From the NCBI GenBank assembly GCA_023409795.1, contig JAEYQX010000242.1, positions 1-29,387 of the forward strand: a stretch of 29,387 bases of DNA. Direction: 5' to 3'. Below are positions 9,135 to 17,246 of the stretch, piece after piece (the first letter of the stretch is position 1; each line of letters begins with the position of its first letter). The translations under genes were made by a program, and so were the position numbers. Below the pieces are notes generated by a model that was given only the letters and a program-made list of their open reading frames with translations, ran no database searches and had not been told where the DNA came from. This DNA comes from Pseudomonadota bacterium (GTDB lineage Bacteria; Pseudomonadota; Alphaproteobacteria; Caulobacterales; Caulobacteraceae).

Positions 9135-9689
9135 ATGCTGGGCGTCGGTCAAAAACTGCCGGACTTCAAGATCACTGGCGTCAAGCCGGGTTTCAACAGC
9201 CATGAAGAAAATGGCGAGTCGGCCTTCGAGGCCCTGAACCAGGACTCCTTCGAAGGCAAGTGGAAGGTCATCTTCTTCTACCCGAAGGACTTCACCTTCG
9301 TCTGCCCGACCGAGATCGCTGCCTTTGCCAAGCTGCAAAAGGAATTCGAGGACCGCGACACCGTGGTTCTGGGCGGTTCGACCGACAACGAGTTCACCAA
9401 GCTGGCCTGGCGCCGCGACCACGCCGACCTGGACAAGCTGCCGATCTGGCAGTTCGCTGACTGCGGCGGCAAGCTGGCCCGCGAGCTGGGCATCCTGGAC
9501 GAGGAAAACGGCGTCGCCCTGCGCGCGACCTTCGTCGTGGACCCGCACAACGTCGTCCAGCACGTCTATGTCACCAACCTGAACGTTGGCCGTTCGCCGG
9601 AAGACACCCTGCGCGTCGTCGACGCCCTGCAGACCGACGAGCTGTGCGCCTGCAACCGCCCGGTGGGCGGCGAGACCCTGGCCGCCTAA
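9135..9689 (+). CDS. ahpC: Alkyl hydroperoxide reductase subunit C (2-Cys peroxiredoxin AhpC)
   Basis: AhpC reduces hydrogen peroxide and organic peroxides in the cytosol. The 184-residue product has the peroxidatic Cys57 in DFTFVCPTE and the resolving pair region ELCACNRPVGGE with Cys171 and Cys173 near the C-terminus. GGAGCT precedes the ATG at a normal distance. The next gene is ahpD, 167 bp away, and there is no ahpF in the window; the pair therefore resembles mycobacterial and alphaproteobacterial systems in which AhpD recycles AhpC. It is divergent from katG and shares a spacer that has an OxyR-like dyad. An intrinsic terminator at 9744-9779 follows, so part of the transcription may stop before ahpD. 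Confidence 0.97.
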   Translation: MLGVGQKLPDFKITGVKPGFNSHEENGESAFEALNQDSFEGKWKVIFFYPKDFTFVCPTEIAAFAKLQKEFEDRDTVVLGGSTDNEFTKLAWRRDHADLDKLPIWQFADCGGKLARELGILDEENGVALRATFVVDPHNVVQHVYVTNLNVGRSPEDTLRVVDALQTDELCACNRPVGGETLAA

Positions 9690-9743
9690 GCTGGCCAAGG
9701 CAGGTCCGGGCCGCGTGAGTAGGGTCCGGACCGTCCCTCATTG

Positions 9744-9779
9744 AAAAGGCGGTGGCGGGCGACTGTCGCCGCCTTTTTT
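9744..9779 (+). terminator. Intrinsic terminator between ahpC and ahpD
   Basis: AAAAGGCGG (9744-9752) pairs perfectly with CCGCCTTTT (9769-9777) around a 16-nt loop and continues into further T's. It sits between two genes that usually act together, so it may set a higher ahpC than ahpD dose by partial read-through, or ahpD may have its own promoter in 9780-9856. Confidence 0.72.
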
Positions 9780-9856
9780 ACGCCCTGCGCCCTGAGTTGG
9801 CCGCAGATCCGGATTGACCGGCGCCCGGCGCCGCTGAGCCCTGAAAGGTATTCCCC

Positions 9857-10390
9857 ATGTCCATCGACGCCCTGCGCGACCTGATCCCGGCCTATGGGAA
9901 GGAAATATCCATGAAGCTGTGGTCGCTGTCCATCGAGACGGTGCTGAACGACGAGCAGAAGTGGGGCTGCTTCCTGGCCTCGGCCCACGCCATCGGCGTC
10001 GCCCCCGTCGTCAAGCTGATCGAGGCCCAGGCGGCCACGGTCCTGTCGCCGGAAGCCATGAACGCGGCCAAGTCGGCGGCGGCCATCATGGGTATGAACA
10101 ACATCTACTACCGCTCGCTGCACCTGATGAAGAACAGCGAGTACACCACCCTGCCGGCCAAGCTGCGCATGAACGTGATCGCCAACCCCGGCGTCGAGAA
10201 GCTGGACTTTGAGCTGTGGGCCACCGCCGTCTCGGCCATCAACGGCTGCGGTGCCTGCATGGACGCCCACGAGGGCGAGCTGCGCAAGCACGGCTTCTCC
10301 AACGTCCAGGTCCAGGCTGCCCTGCGCATCGGTGCCGTGGTTCACGCCGCCAGCCGCATCGTGGCCTCCGAGACCGCCCTGGCCAGCTGA
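9857..10390 (+). CDS. ahpD: Alkyl hydroperoxidase AhpD (carboxymuconolactone decarboxylase family)
   Basis: AhpD is an adaptor that passes electrons to AhpC and has weak peroxidase activity of its own. The 177-residue product carries the CxxC active site in NGCGACMDAHE: Cys131 and Cys134, with the relay residues Glu119 and His138. These are one position off from M. tuberculosis AhpD (Glu118, Cys130, Cys133, His137), so the whole proton relay is kept. The all-helical AhpD fold fits the length. GAAAGG lies upstream of the ATG. It follows ahpC, separated by a terminator, and is convergent with an XRE regulator gene; the two probably share the terminator at 10427-10451. Confidence 0.96.
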   Translation: MSIDALRDLIPAYGKEISMKLWSLSIETVLNDEQKWGCFLASAHAIGVAPVVKLIEAQAATVLSPEAMNAAKSAAAIMGMNNIYYRSLHLMKNSEYTTLPAKLRMNVIANPGVEKLDFELWATAVSAINGCGACMDAHEGELRKHGFSNVQVQAALRIGAVVHAASRIVASETALAS

Positions 10391-10426
10391 CCGGCCCGGC
10401 CACGGCCTCGACTAGAATGACAAAAG

Positions 10427-10451
10427 GCGCGGATCACTCCGCGCGGTTTTT
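10427..10451. terminator. Terminator between ahpD and the XRE gene, likely bidirectional
   Basis: GCGCGGA (10427-10433) pairs with TCCGCGC (10438-10444) around TCAC, followed on plus by GGTTTTTG. On minus the stem is followed by CTTTTG. It lies between convergent stops at 10390 and 10472, so it can end both transcripts. Confidence 0.75.
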
Positions 10452-10471
10452 GTTGGATTTGGTCCCCGGTG

Positions 10472-10882
10472 TCAGTCGCCCGAGGGCTGGCTGACCATTT
10501 CGCGCATCATGTCCAGGATCAGCTTCTGCTGGCGCAGCGGCAGCTGCGGCGCAATGCGCGAGATCTCGATGCTCTGGCGGGTCGCGGGGAAGTCGTGGAC
10601 ATAGGCGGTGCCTTCCCCCTCGGCCATGCCGGGCTGACCATTGGCCAGGCCCTCGAAGAAGTAGCCGATGTCGACCTTGAAGAAGCGGGCGATGTCCCAC
10701 AGCTTGGATGCCGAGATGCGGTTGGCACCCTTCTCGTATTTCTGGATCTGCTGGAAGGTTAGGTTCAGGGCACGCCCCAGATCGCTTTGCGACAGGCTCA
10801 GTGCAATCCGCTTCTCGCAGACCCGACGTCCCACATGCACATCCACCGGATGGGGAGCGTTATCAGCCACGCCGTTCGCCAT
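10472..10882 (-). CDS. XRE-family transcriptional regulator (XRE-1)
   Basis: This 136-residue protein has a Cro/CI-type HTH at residues ~17-72 (VGRRVCEKRIALSLSQSDLG and then LTFQQIQKYEKGANRISASK). A C-terminal helical part of ~60 residues ends in RQQKLILDMMREMV, typical of the short alphaproteobacterial XRE regulators seen in many paralogues. The recognition helix is almost the same as in the second XRE protein at 17247-17615, so the two are paralogues. The regulated genes are not known. It lies downstream of lnt on the same strand, behind a 174-bp AT-rich spacer that probably holds its own promoter and a candidate operator (10907-10926). Confidence 0.88.
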   Translation of the reverse strand: MANGVADNAPHPVDVHVGRRVCEKRIALSLSQSDLGRALNLTFQQIQKYEKGANRISASKLWDIARFFKVDIGYFFEGLANGQPGMAEGEGTAYVHDFPATRQSIEISRIAPQLPLRQQKLILDMMREMVSQPSGD

Positions 10883-10906
10883 CGTTGATCGTCATCCAAT
10901 AGAATT

Positions 10907-10926
10907 ACTGCGTTACATGAAGCAGT
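10907..10926. promoter_or_regulatory. Candidate operator upstream of XRE-1
   Basis: ACTGC (10907-10911) and GCAGT (10922-10926) form a perfect 5-bp dyad with a 10-bp spacer. It lies 25-44 bp upstream of the XRE-1 start in an AT-rich control region. Its position suits autoregulation, but the arms are short. Confidence 0.3.
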
Positions 10927-11056
10927 GCGACGTTTCTTGCCGCCTGTCACCCCAATTCCAAACCAAGTAATCACAATTTCAACGCAATGTCAGGGCTTTT
11001 TTGAGCTTAAATTACCTGCCGCCCTGCTATTAAGTTCTTTGTAAAGACACGATTTC

Positions 11057-12631
11057 TCAGAACCGATAGTAGCGGCCGCCTATGCCCAGGCCCGTCATGA
11101 CCACCGCCAGGACCCAGAAGGCCGCATCGCCCCAGCGCCCGAACAGGGTCTGGGCCGCCGGCGCCGGCAGGCGAGCGTCGATCACCCCGGCCTGGCCGCT
11201 GTCGAGGCGCTGGGCGGGACGGACCCGGCCCCACGGGTCGATCAGGGCCGAGGCCCCGGTCGGCGGGGCCCGGGCAATGGGCAGGCCAGTCTCGATCGCG
11301 CGATAGCTGGCCAGGTTCAGATGCTGCAGCGGGCCGGACGTCTTTCCGAACCAGGCGTCATTGGAGACATTGACGATCCACTGCGGCCGCGCCGCGCCCG
11401 AGGCCGGGGTAAAGCCCGGATAAAGGCCTTCGTAGCAGATCAGGGGCTGGACGCCCGGCAGGCCTTCCAGCAGCATCGGGGCCGGAACCGGCCCTGCGGT
11501 AAAGTCGGCGGGCACGTGAACCAGGCTGCGGATGCCCAGCCGGGTCATCAGCGACCCCAGGGGCAGGTATTCGCCAAACGGCACCAGCCGGTGCTTGTCA
11601 TAGATGGCCTCGACCGCCAAGCCGGGGCCCAGGTCGCGCACCGCCAGGAGGCTGTTGTAGTAGCTGGCCCCGGCCGGGGCCTGGGGATCGGGCTCGGCCC
11701 GGCTGATACCCATCATCAGCAACTGGCCCGGCTGCAGGGCCTGGGCGATGGCCACGGCGTCGCTGGACCCGAAGACCTGGTTGGCCGTGGCGGGCAGGGC
11801 CCCCTCTGGCCAGATGATGATGTCCGGTCGCGCCGCACCCGCCTGGGCGGTCAGGGCGACGTATTTGTCGACGATGCCCTGGTAGGCCTCGGGCGTCCAC
11901 TTGGACTCCTGGGCGATGTCGGCCTGGACGATGCGGACCAGGGTGTCGGTCTCGGGCCGCTCGGCCTGGGCCAGACGGGCCGTGCCCCAGCCAAAGCCCA
12001 GGGCCAGGACCAGAAGGCCAAGGCCTGCGGTGCCCAGGCGCGCACGACGCGACCCCGTGGCCACCAGAAGGCCAAGGCTGGACACCGCCGCGACCGTCAC
12101 CAGGCCCAGGCCATAGACCCCGACCACCGAGGCCAGTTGCGACAGGGCCGAGCCAGCCTGCCAGCTGGCCCCGGCCGGGTTCCACGGGAAGCCCGTCAGC
12201 ACATTGCCCCGCGTCCACTCAAGAAGCCCGAACAGGACCGCGAACAGCAGGACCCGCGCCACGCTGCGTGGGGCAAAGGCGCGGTAGAGGGCACAGGCTG
12301 CGCCAAAGAAGAGACCCAGCCCCATCGGCAGCAGGCTGGCGGCAAAGGGGGCCATCCAGGCCTGGGCCTCATTGACCAGAAAGGCCTCGGCCACCCACCA
12401 GCAGCCGATGAAGAAATAGGCAAAGCCCGCCAGCCAGCCCATCCAGAAGCCGCCGCGCGCCCGCGCCGACCGCTCGGCCAGCAGCATCAGCAGGGGATAG
12501 CCCAGAAGGCCCGGCAGGAAGCCAAAGGGCGGATGGGCCACCGCCGCGGCAATGCCCGCCAGCAGGGCCAGGACAATCCGGCTCCACCGGCCGGTCAGGG
12601 CGCGGTCCCACGCCTCGGACACCCCCGACAT
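11057..12631 (-). CDS. lnt: Apolipoprotein N-acyltransferase Lnt
   Basis: Lnt adds the third acyl chain to the N-terminal cysteine of lipoproteins in the inner membrane, the step before Lol export. The 524-residue product has about six N-terminal membrane segments (residues ~15-220), then a nitrilase-like periplasmic domain and a last hydrophobic helix at ~500-518. The catalytic triad is visible as Glu276 (IWPEGALP), Lys346 (YDKHRLVPFGEYLP) and Cys399 (PLICYEGLYP). One oddity is RAPPTGAS near residues 460-470, where most homologues have R-A-x-N-T-G. The start overlaps the ybeY stop in a TGATG junction, so translation is probably coupled. It is the last gene of the phoH-ybeY-lnt group. Confidence 0.97.
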   Translation of the reverse strand: MSGVSEAWDRALTGRWSRIVLALLAGIAAAVAHPPFGFLPGLLGYPLLMLLAERSARARGGFWMGWLAGFAYFFIGCWWVAEAFLVNEAQAWMAPFAASLLPMGLGLFFGAACALYRAFAPRSVARVLLFAVLFGLLEWTRGNVLTGFPWNPAGASWQAGSALSQLASVVGVYGLGLVTVAAVSSLGLLVATGSRRARLGTAGLGLLVLALGFGWGTARLAQAERPETDTLVRIVQADIAQESKWTPEAYQGIVDKYVALTAQAGAARPDIIIWPEGALPATANQVFGSSDAVAIAQALQPGQLLMMGISRAEPDPQAPAGASYYNSLLAVRDLGPGLAVEAIYDKHRLVPFGEYLPLGSLMTRLGIRSLVHVPADFTAGPVPAPMLLEGLPGVQPLICYEGLYPGFTPASGAARPQWIVNVSNDAWFGKTSGPLQHLNLASYRAIETGLPIARAPPTGASALIDPWGRVRPAQRLDSGQAGVIDARLPAPAAQTLFGRWGDAAFWVLAVVMTGLGIGGRYYRF

Positions 12632-13086
12632 CAGGCCATCGGCTCCTGTTCCACCAGATAGGGGTCAGCAATGCCAAGGCCCGCCAGGATCTCGCGCTCC
12701 TCGCCCTCCATCTCCTCGGCCTCCGCGTCGGTCATGTGGTCACGCCCCAGCAGGTGCAGGACGCCGTGGACCACCAGGTGGCTGAGGTGGTCGGACAGGG
12801 TCTTGGACTGGGCCTCGGCCTCGGCGACGCAATAGGCCCGGGCCAGGACCACGTCGCCCAAGTGGGGAAAGGCGCTTTCCGCCGCCGGGAAGGACAGGAC
12901 ATTGGTCGGCCGGTCCCTGTCGCGGAAGCGGGCGTTCAGGTCCTGGATGGCGGCATCATCGGTCAGCAGGATGACCACGTCGCCCTCGACGCTGCCCAGG
13001 GCCGCGCGGGCGGCCGTCTCGACCACCGCCTCGACCTGGGGCAGGGCAGAGGCCCAGGCCTCGTCCTCGACTTCAATCTCGATCAT
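12631..13086 (-). CDS. ybeY: Endoribonuclease YbeY, rRNA maturation
   Basis: YbeY is a zinc-dependent endoribonuclease for 16S rRNA 3'-end maturation and 70S quality control. The 151-residue product starts at MIEIEVEDEA (ATG 13086); the frame is open further upstream, but that sequence lies inside phoH and does not resemble YbeY. The metal site HGVLHLLGRDH is complete with His107, His111 and His117. The start overlaps the 3' end of phoH by 14 bp, and the stop overlaps the lnt start by one base, so phoH-ybeY-lnt are almost certainly one operon. Confidence 0.96.
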   Translation of the reverse strand: MIEIEVEDEAWASALPQVEAVVETAARAALGSVEGDVVILLTDDAAIQDLNARFRDRDRPTNVLSFPAAESAFPHLGDVVLARAYCVAEAEAQSKTLSDHLSHLVVHGVLHLLGRDHMTDAEAEEMEGEEREILAGLGIADPYLVEQEPMA

Positions 13087-14083
13087 GGCTGTCGTCGTCC
13101 TCACGCTCCGTGGCCGGACGATGCCGGGCCGCGTCGGCGTCATAGGCCCTGACGATGCGTTCGACCATGGCATGGCGCACGACATCCTCGGCCTTGAACA
13201 CCTGGATGCCCACGCCCTTGACCCCCTTGAGGATGCGCAGGGCATGGCTGAGACCGGAATCGCGGGCATTCAGCAGGTCGATCTGGGACGGGTCGCCCGT
13301 CACCACCATCCGCGCGCCCTCGCCCAGGCGGGTCAGGACCATCTTCATCTGCAGCCGGGTCAGGTTCTGGGCCTCATCGACGATGATGAAGGCGTGGCTG
13401 AGGGTGCGGCCGCGCATAAAGGCGATGGGCGCGGCCTCGATCTCACCCTTCTCGCGGCGGCGGCGCACGTCCTCGACGCCCAGGATGTCGTTCAGGGCCT
13501 CCCAGATCGGGGCCAGGTAGGGATCGACCTTCTCGTTCAGGTCACCGGGCAGGAAGCCGAGCTTTTCGCCCGCCTCGACCGCCGGGCGGGTAATGACCAG
13601 GCGGTCGACCTGGCCGCGCCGCAGCAGGCTGGCCCCATAGGCGGCGGCCAGGAAGGTCTTGCCGGTACCGGCCGGCCCCACCCCGAAGCTCAGCTCGCAG
13701 CGTCCCAGCATCTCGACATAGTCGGCCTGGGCCGCCGTCTTGGGGGCAATGGCCCCGCGACGCCCGACCGGCAGGGCCACGGCATCGGGCACGACCCGCC
13801 CGGCATCGGCCGGACGCGGCTGGCTGACCGCAGCCCCCAGGGCCATGCGCACGTCGGCCTCGGTGATCTCGGCCCCGGTATCGGCCCGCTTCGCCAGGGT
13901 CTCGACCACCCGCTTGGCCTGGGCCCGGTCGCGGGCCGAGCCATGGATCGAGACCCCACCGCCCGGTGCCTCGATCAGCACCTTGAAGGCATCCTCGACC
14001 AGGGCGACGTGACGGCTGTTCGGCCCGATGACGGCCCGCAGGGCTTCATCGCTCAGCGACAGGAACTCAGACTCTCGCGCCAT
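13073..14083 (-). CDS. phoH: PhoH-family ATPase
   Basis: PhoH proteins are cytosolic P-loop ATPases with a helicase-like core, linked to RNA metabolism and regularly next to ybeY. The 336-residue product has an N-terminal KH-like part, Walker A GPAGTGKT (residues ~136-143) and Walker B FIIVDEAQN (~232-240). A GDPSQID motif follows, as in the PhoH family. TGGAGA upstream supports the ATG at 14083. The C-terminal ~20 residues are charged and overlap the ybeY start. A small CCCCT-GAA-AGGGG hairpin lies just upstream in the miaB-phoH gap. The biochemical role in this clade is not established. Confidence 0.95.
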   Translation of the reverse strand: MARESEFLSLSDEALRAVIGPNSRHVALVEDAFKVLIEAPGGGVSIHGSARDRAQAKRVVETLAKRADTGAEITEADVRMALGAAVSQPRPADAGRVVPDAVALPVGRRGAIAPKTAAQADYVEMLGRCELSFGVGPAGTGKTFLAAAYGASLLRRGQVDRLVITRPAVEAGEKLGFLPGDLNEKVDPYLAPIWEALNDILGVEDVRRRREKGEIEAAPIAFMRGRTLSHAFIIVDEAQNLTRLQMKMVLTRLGEGARMVVTGDPSQIDLLNARDSGLSHALRILKGVKGVGIQVFKAEDVVRHAMVERIVRAYDADAARHRPATEREDDDSHDRD

Positions 14084-14123
14084 CAGGTCTCCATGCAGGC
14101 TCGCGCCCCTGAAAGGGGAAGGG

Positions 14124-15530
14124 TTAGTCGACCAGAACGCCCGTCAGACTGGTCAGGGTGTTGTCCGTGATCTTCACCGGAACGATCTGGCCCATCAGAT
14201 GATCCGCGCCATCGACATGGACCCCCTGAAGATAGGGCGAGCGTCCCACCGCCTGCCGGTCGCGGCGGCCCTTGCGCTCGAACAGGACGGGCAGGGTGCG
14301 CCCGACCTGGGCCCGGTTGAAGCCGGCCTGCTGCTCGAACAGGAGCGCCTGCAGCCGGTGCAGCCGGTCCTGGGCCACGGCGGGGTCGACGTGGGCCGCC
14401 ATGGTCGAGGCCGGGGTGCCGGGACGCGGCGAATAGGCAAAGCTGAAGGCCTGGGCATAGTTCACCTGGCGCACGACATCCAGGGTGTCCTCGAAGTCCC
14501 TTTCGGTCTCGCCGGGGAAGCCGACGATGAAGTCGCCGGCCATGGCCATATCGGGCCGCGCCTCGCGGATGCGCGCCACCAGGTCCAGGTATTTCTGGCG
14601 CCCGTGCTTGCGGTTCATCAGCCGCAGGATGCGGTCGGACCCCGACTGCACCGGCAGGTGCAGGTAGGGCATCAGGGCATCCAGGTCCGCATAGGCCGCG
14701 ATCAGGTCGTCGGACATGTCATTAGGATGGCTGGTCGTATAGCGGATGCGGTCCAGCCCCTGGATCTCGGCCAGGGCATAGGCCAGGCGGGCCAGGGACC
14801 AGGGCCTGCCATCGGGGCCCTCGCCGTCGAAGGCGTTGACGTTCTGGCCCCGCAGGGTGATCTCGCGCACGCCGCGATCCCCCAGCGCCCGGGCCTCGTC
14901 CAGGATGGCCTGGACCGGGCGCGACCACTCGGCCCCGCGCGTATAGGGCACGACGCAGAAGGTGCAGAACTTGTCGCAGCCCTCCTGGACCGTCAGGAAG
15001 GCCGTGACGCCCGTAGCCTCACGCGCGGTGGGCAGGACATCGAACTTTTCATTGGGCGCGAAGTCGGCCCCGATCCGCTCGCCACGGGCACGCGCCGTGC
15101 GGGTCAGCAACTCGGGCAGCTGGTGATAGGCCTGGGGGCCGACGACCAGGTCCACCGCCGGCTGGCGCTTCATGATCTCCTCGCCCTCGGCCTGGGCCAC
15201 GCAGCCGGCGACGGCAATGGTCATGCCGCCCTCGCCACGGGCCGCCTTGGCCTCGCGCATCTGCTTGATCTTGCCCAGTTCCGAATAGACCTTCTCGGCC
15301 GCCCGCTCGCGGATATGGCAGGTGTTCAGGATGACGAAGTCCGCCGCCTCGGGCGCATCGGTCATGGCATAGCCCAGAGGGCGCAGGACATCGGCCATGC
15401 GCTCGCTGTCATAGACATTCATCTGACAGCCATAGGTCTTGATGAAGAGACGCCGGGTCTCGCCCTGGGCGGGCACTGCAGCCTCAGCCGCCCCTTCAGG
15501 CGCTGCCGAAGTTTCGAGGGTATCAGTCAT
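14124..15530 (-). CDS. miaB: tRNA-2-methylthio-N6-dimethylallyladenosine synthase MiaB
   Basis: MiaB methylthiolates i6A37 in tRNAs reading UNN codons, using two [4Fe-4S] clusters. The 468-residue product shows the N-terminal UPF0004 domain with Cys35 (TYGCQMN), Cys71 (LNTCHIRERA) and Cys110 (VAGCVAQ), then the radical-SAM motif with Cys185, Cys189 and Cys192 (GCDKFCTFC). A TRAM domain follows at the C-terminus (~400-465). An Ala/Glu-rich tail of about 25 residues precedes the conserved domain. It lies 54 bp downstream of fur and 40 bp upstream of phoH in the same direction. Its two clusters make it a client of Fe-S delivery, and an Nfu-type gene lies 3 kb upstream in the same direction. Confidence 0.97.
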   Translation of the reverse strand: MTDTLETSAAPEGAAEAAVPAQGETRRLFIKTYGCQMNVYDSERMADVLRPLGYAMTDAPEAADFVILNTCHIRERAAEKVYSELGKIKQMREAKAARGEGGMTIAVAGCVAQAEGEEIMKRQPAVDLVVGPQAYHQLPELLTRTARARGERIGADFAPNEKFDVLPTAREATGVTAFLTVQEGCDKFCTFCVVPYTRGAEWSRPVQAILDEARALGDRGVREITLRGQNVNAFDGEGPDGRPWSLARLAYALAEIQGLDRIRYTTSHPNDMSDDLIAAYADLDALMPYLHLPVQSGSDRILRLMNRKHGRQKYLDLVARIREARPDMAMAGDFIVGFPGETERDFEDTLDVVRQVNYAQAFSFAYSPRPGTPASTMAAHVDPAVAQDRLHRLQALLFEQQAGFNRAQVGRTLPVLFERKGRRDRQAVGRSPYLQGVHVDGADHLMGQIVPVKITDNTLTSLTGVLVD

Positions 15531-15584
15531 ACCCGGCTTATGATCGTCCTTGGCCGAGGCGGCAAGTCAGCGGCCCGCCAGGCC

Positions 15585-16067
15585 TCATTCGCCCAGGGTT
15601 TCAGGGTCCACCCGGGCGACGTTGCGCTTGTAGATCAGGCCTTCGCGGTCGGTCGGCTCGGCCCCGGGGATGACGTGGCCATACAGTTCCAGCTTGTGGC
15701 CGACCAGTTCATAGCCCAGGCGCTTGGCGATCTCGGTCTTCAGGCGCTCGATCTCGGCGTCAAAGAACTCGATCACCTCACCCGTCTTGGTGTCGATCAG
15801 GTGGTCGTGGTGGTCATCGCCAGCTTCTTCATAGCGGCTGCGGCCATCGCCGAAGTCGTGCTTCTCGACCACGCCGGCCTCCTCGAACAGGCGCACGGTG
15901 CGATAGACCGTGGCGATCGAGATATGGGGGTCGATGGCCGAGGCCCGGCGGTAGAGCTCCTCTACGTCAGGATGGTCGTCGGCGTGCGACAGCACGCGCG
16001 CGATCACGCGCCGCTGTTCCGTCATACGCATACCGCGCTCGGCGCAGAGTTTCTCAATCCGTTCCAT
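15585..16067 (-). CDS. fur: Ferric uptake regulator family protein Fur (Fur/Mur type)
   Basis: This metal-responsive repressor has 160 residues: a winged HTH (~1-80, ISIATVYRTVRLFEEAGVVEKH) and a dimerisation domain with the metal-ligand cluster DDHHDHLID (His86, His87, His89), His124 and His131. Its only cysteine is Cys8, so the structural CxxC zinc sites of E. coli Fur are absent, as is usual in alphaproteobacterial Fur/Mur. Whether it senses iron, as in Caulobacter, or manganese, as in rhizobia, cannot be told from sequence alone; the Caulobacterales context favours iron. The ATG has GGGACC just upstream. Gaps of 37 bp to rimI and 54 bp to miaB allow cotranscription. Confidence 0.94.
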   Translation of the reverse strand: MERIEKLCAERGMRMTEQRRVIARVLSHADDHPDVEELYRRASAIDPHISIATVYRTVRLFEEAGVVEKHDFGDGRSRYEEAGDDHHDHLIDTKTGEVIEFFDAEIERLKTEIAKRLGYELVGHKLELYGHVIPGAEPTDREGLIYKRNVARVDPETLGE

Positions 16068-16104
16068 GGTCCCAACGATAGGCTGTGATACCGACTTATG
16101 GAAG

Positions 16105-16518
16105 CTATTCAGGAAACTTCAGTGACAGCACCAGGGCATCCTCACTGGTCCCGTCCAGCCTAGCATAATAGCCCCGTCTCAGGCCGGACTTTTCAAAGCC
16201 GGCCTGGAGATAGAGCCCCTGGGCGGGCAGGTTGGAGGCGGCCACCTCCAGGAAGACCTGGACCGCGCCAAGCGCGGCGGCCCGGACCAGGGCCTGGTCC
16301 AGCAGGCGGCGCGCCAGTCCCTGCCGACGCGCCGGGGGGCGCACGGCCACGGTCAAAATCTCGGCCTCGTCGGCCACGACACGGACCAGGATGAAGCCCT
16401 GCGCCTCGGCCACGGCAAAGACGCCCGGCGAGGCCAGCAGGGCTCCGATGCTGGCCTCATCCCAGGGCGCGTCAAAGGCCTCGGCATGAAGGGCGGCGAG
16501 GGCGGCAGGGTCGGCCAT
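16105..16518 (-). CDS. rimI: Ribosomal protein S18-alanine N-acetyltransferase RimI
   Basis: This GNAT acetyltransferase of 137 residues has the acetyl-CoA loop V-R-P-P-A-R-R-Q-G-L-A (~58-68) and the RimI-like C-terminus EVAASNLPAQGLYLQAGFEK with RRGYY (~91-122). RimI acetylates the N-terminal alanine of ribosomal protein S18. Its start overlaps the tsaB stop in a TGATG junction. The tsaB-rimI pair is a common bacterial arrangement, which supports RimI over a generic GNAT. It is slightly shorter than E. coli RimI (148). Confidence 0.9.
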   Translation of the reverse strand: MADPAALAALHAEAFDAPWDEASIGALLASPGVFAVAEAQGFILVRVVADEAEILTVAVRPPARRQGLARRLLDQALVRAAALGAVQVFLEVAASNLPAQGLYLQAGFEKSGLRRGYYARLDGTSEDALVLSLKFPE

Positions 16519-17225
16519 CAGGCGGCCCCGGTCGGGGTCGCGCGCGGCTGGCCCGGCAGGCGGGTCGGCGGGGTGGCATCGGGGGCGCGCAGGTAAAGCG
16601 GGGTCGGCGGGCAGCGCTCCGGATCGGCCATGGCGGTCATGAAGGCCAGGCCCTCGGGCGAGGCCGCGGGCAGGGGGGCGACCAGGGCTTTCGCCAGCCG
16701 TTCGGGTGCCGCCTCGGCCAGGACCGGGCCGCCCGAGCCGACCAGCAGGGCCGGCTGGTCCCCTGCCTGCTCCAGGATCAGGTCGGTGGCGGCTTCCAGC
16801 GACAGGGCCTGGGCCTCGGTAATCGGGCGGGCGTCGCGGTAGAGCCGGATATAGACCTGGCCCCGGCGGGCATCGATGACTGCCGCGACCAGGCCATTGG
16901 GCCGGATGCTGATGGCCAGGCCATCCAGCGTCGACAGGCCGATGACCGGCCGGTCCAGCGAGGCCCCCAGGCCCTGGGCAAAGGCCAGCCCGACGCGCAG
17001 GCCGGTGAAGGAGCCCGGCCCGACGGTCACACCGATGCGGTCGATCTTTTCAAAGCCGCCACCCTCGTTGCGGGCGGCATCGGCCACGGCGTCGCGCACC
17101 ATGCCGCCCAGGCGTTCCTGGTGCCCCTTGGCCATCAGTTCGGAGCGGACGCCCAGCAGGGTGCCGTCCTCGACCACGCAGGCGGTGCAGGCCCCAAGGG
17201 CGGTATCGATGATCAGAACTCTCAT
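16518..17225 (-). CDS. tsaB: tRNA threonylcarbamoyladenosine biosynthesis protein TsaB
   Basis: TsaB is the non-catalytic ASKHA-fold partner of TsaD and TsaE in making t6A37 on ANN-decoding tRNAs. The 235-residue product has the family N-terminus VLIIDTALGACTACV, the strongly conserved VGPGSFTGLRVGLAFAQGL (~68-86) and IDARRGQVY (~116-124). A Pro-rich tail ends the protein. AGGAAG lies upstream of the ATG. It starts 21 bp after the XRE-2 stop, so the regulator and the tsaB-rimI-fur-miaB run are probably cotranscribed. tsaD, tsaC and tsaE are not in the window. Confidence 0.95.
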   Translation of the reverse strand: MRVLIIDTALGACTACVVEDGTLLGVRSELMAKGHQERLGGMVRDAVADAARNEGGGFEKIDRIGVTVGPGSFTGLRVGLAFAQGLGASLDRPVIGLSTLDGLAISIRPNGLVAAVIDARRGQVYIRLYRDARPITEAQALSLEAATDLILEQAGDQPALLVGSGGPVLAEAAPERLAKALVAPLPAASPEGLAFMTAMADPERCPPTPLYLRAPDATPPTRLPGQPRATPTGAA

Positions 17226-17246
17226 GCGGGCTTCCTAGCCCCCCGC

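Noticed and set aside
14028..16088. Long plus-strand frame opposite miaB and fur
   Set aside because: It crosses two well-supported minus-strand genes and their spacer with biased composition; no domain features.
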